NCBI GenBank assembly: GCA_025928415.1
Contig: JAICJK010000210.1
Span: 1-5,222 of the forward strand
Source: Solirubrobacteraceae bacterium
GTDB taxonomy: Bacteria > Actinomycetota > Thermoleophilia > Solirubrobacterales > Solirubrobacteraceae
DNA length: 5,222 bases
Direction of reading: 5' to 3'
Made by a program: the position numbers and the translations under genes. The notes below the pieces were generated by a model. It was given only the letters and a program-made list of their open reading frames with translations. It made no database searches and was not told the DNA's origin. This document shows positions 5,043-5,222 of the stretch, in pieces; within the stretch, counting starts at the first letter, position 1, and every line of letters starts with the position of its first letter.

Positions 5043-5222
5043 TCAGGATCGGACGCGCTGGTCGCCCTCGGGCACGTGGGCGTCGCGCCCCACGTAGCCG
5101 TCGCGCGCGCCGACGCAGAGGTAGACGGCTTCGCCCTCGCCGGCGTTGCGGAGCCGGCGGTGCGTCGCCGCCGCCACGTGGGCCAGGCCGCCCTCCTCCA
5201 GCAGCTGCGAGGTGCCGTCCCC
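5043..5222 (-). CDS. Cupin-domain protein, C-terminal fragment (start outside window)
   Basis: Reading the - strand from the right edge, an open frame of 59 codons ends in TGA at 5045-5043. The visible residues include HVAAATHRRLRNAGEGEAVYLCVGARDGYVGRDAHVPEGD. This looks like the second cupin motif and last strands of a small cupin: a 'V.a.THR..rNaG' segment, where the His corresponds to the fourth metal ligand and the Asn to the motif's final Asn, then a hydrophobic strand YLCVGA. The ending GYVGRD..VPEG is, from memory, common in actinobacterial cupins. The rest of the gene, including the HxH part, lies beyond the window. It precedes the complete cupin gene by 14 bases on the same strand, so the two cupins may share a transcript and perhaps a role. 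The two cupins differ clearly in sequence and are not a recent duplication. Confidence 0.72.
   Translation of the reverse strand, partial: GDGTSQLLEEGGLAHVAAATHRRLRNAGEGEAVYLCVGARDGYVGRDAHVPEGDQRVRS

Noticed and set aside
1..5222. Search for CRISPR repeats, insertion-sequence ends, transposase, integrase, tRNA or riboswitch
   Set aside because: None seen: no regularly spaced repeats, no mobile-element protein motifs, and no gap long enough (largest 58 bases) for an RNA gene or riboswitch.

Overview
The window is very GC-rich throughout, with almost every third codon position G or C. The coding style (many Arg/Ala/Gly/Asp-rich proteins, and TAGGGT-like boxes just upstream of ATG starts with no Shine-Dalgarno) suggests a high-GC actinobacterium. 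My best guess is the Thermoleophilia/Solirubrobacterales side of the phylum; this is inferred from style and cannot be proved without a search. It looks like ordinary chromosome: I see no insertion sequence, integrase, CRISPR array, tRNA, rRNA or phage gene.

Layout. The left 3.4 kb is read on the + strand: (i) the 3' part of a gene for an internally duplicated, probably exported protein of a cache-like sensor fold; (ii) a LURP-one/YxjI (tubby-like, 'scramblase'-type) protein; (iii) a complete ABC-F ATPase. The right 1.8 kb is read on the - strand, from right to left: the C-terminal end of a cupin protein, a complete small cupin, a short-chain dehydrogenase/reductase (SDR), and a DUF2237 protein. 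The two sides meet tail to tail, with only 16 bases between the ABC-F stop and the DUF2237 stop. Coding density is very high; the largest gaps are 52 and 58 bases.

How the genes relate. The partial cupin, the second cupin and the SDR form one tight - strand run (gaps of 14 and 11 bases) and may share a small-molecule oxidation/reduction task, but the substrate cannot be read from the sequence. LURP-one and ABC-F are only 23 bases apart, yet each seems to have its own promoter. I see no functional link between the + strand genes.

The most notable signal is regulatory. Three starts (LURP-one, ABC-F, SDR) have a TAG-beginning -10-like hexamer exactly 8 bases before the ATG, and DUF2237 has GATACT 6 bases before its GTG, as expected for leaderless mRNAs. 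At the LURP-one and DUF2237 starts, a perfect inverted repeat contains or encloses the -10 box. In addition, GC-rich hairpins sit at or just beyond the stop codons of the first gene, ABC-F and SDR. I found no convincing undescribed multi-gene system.
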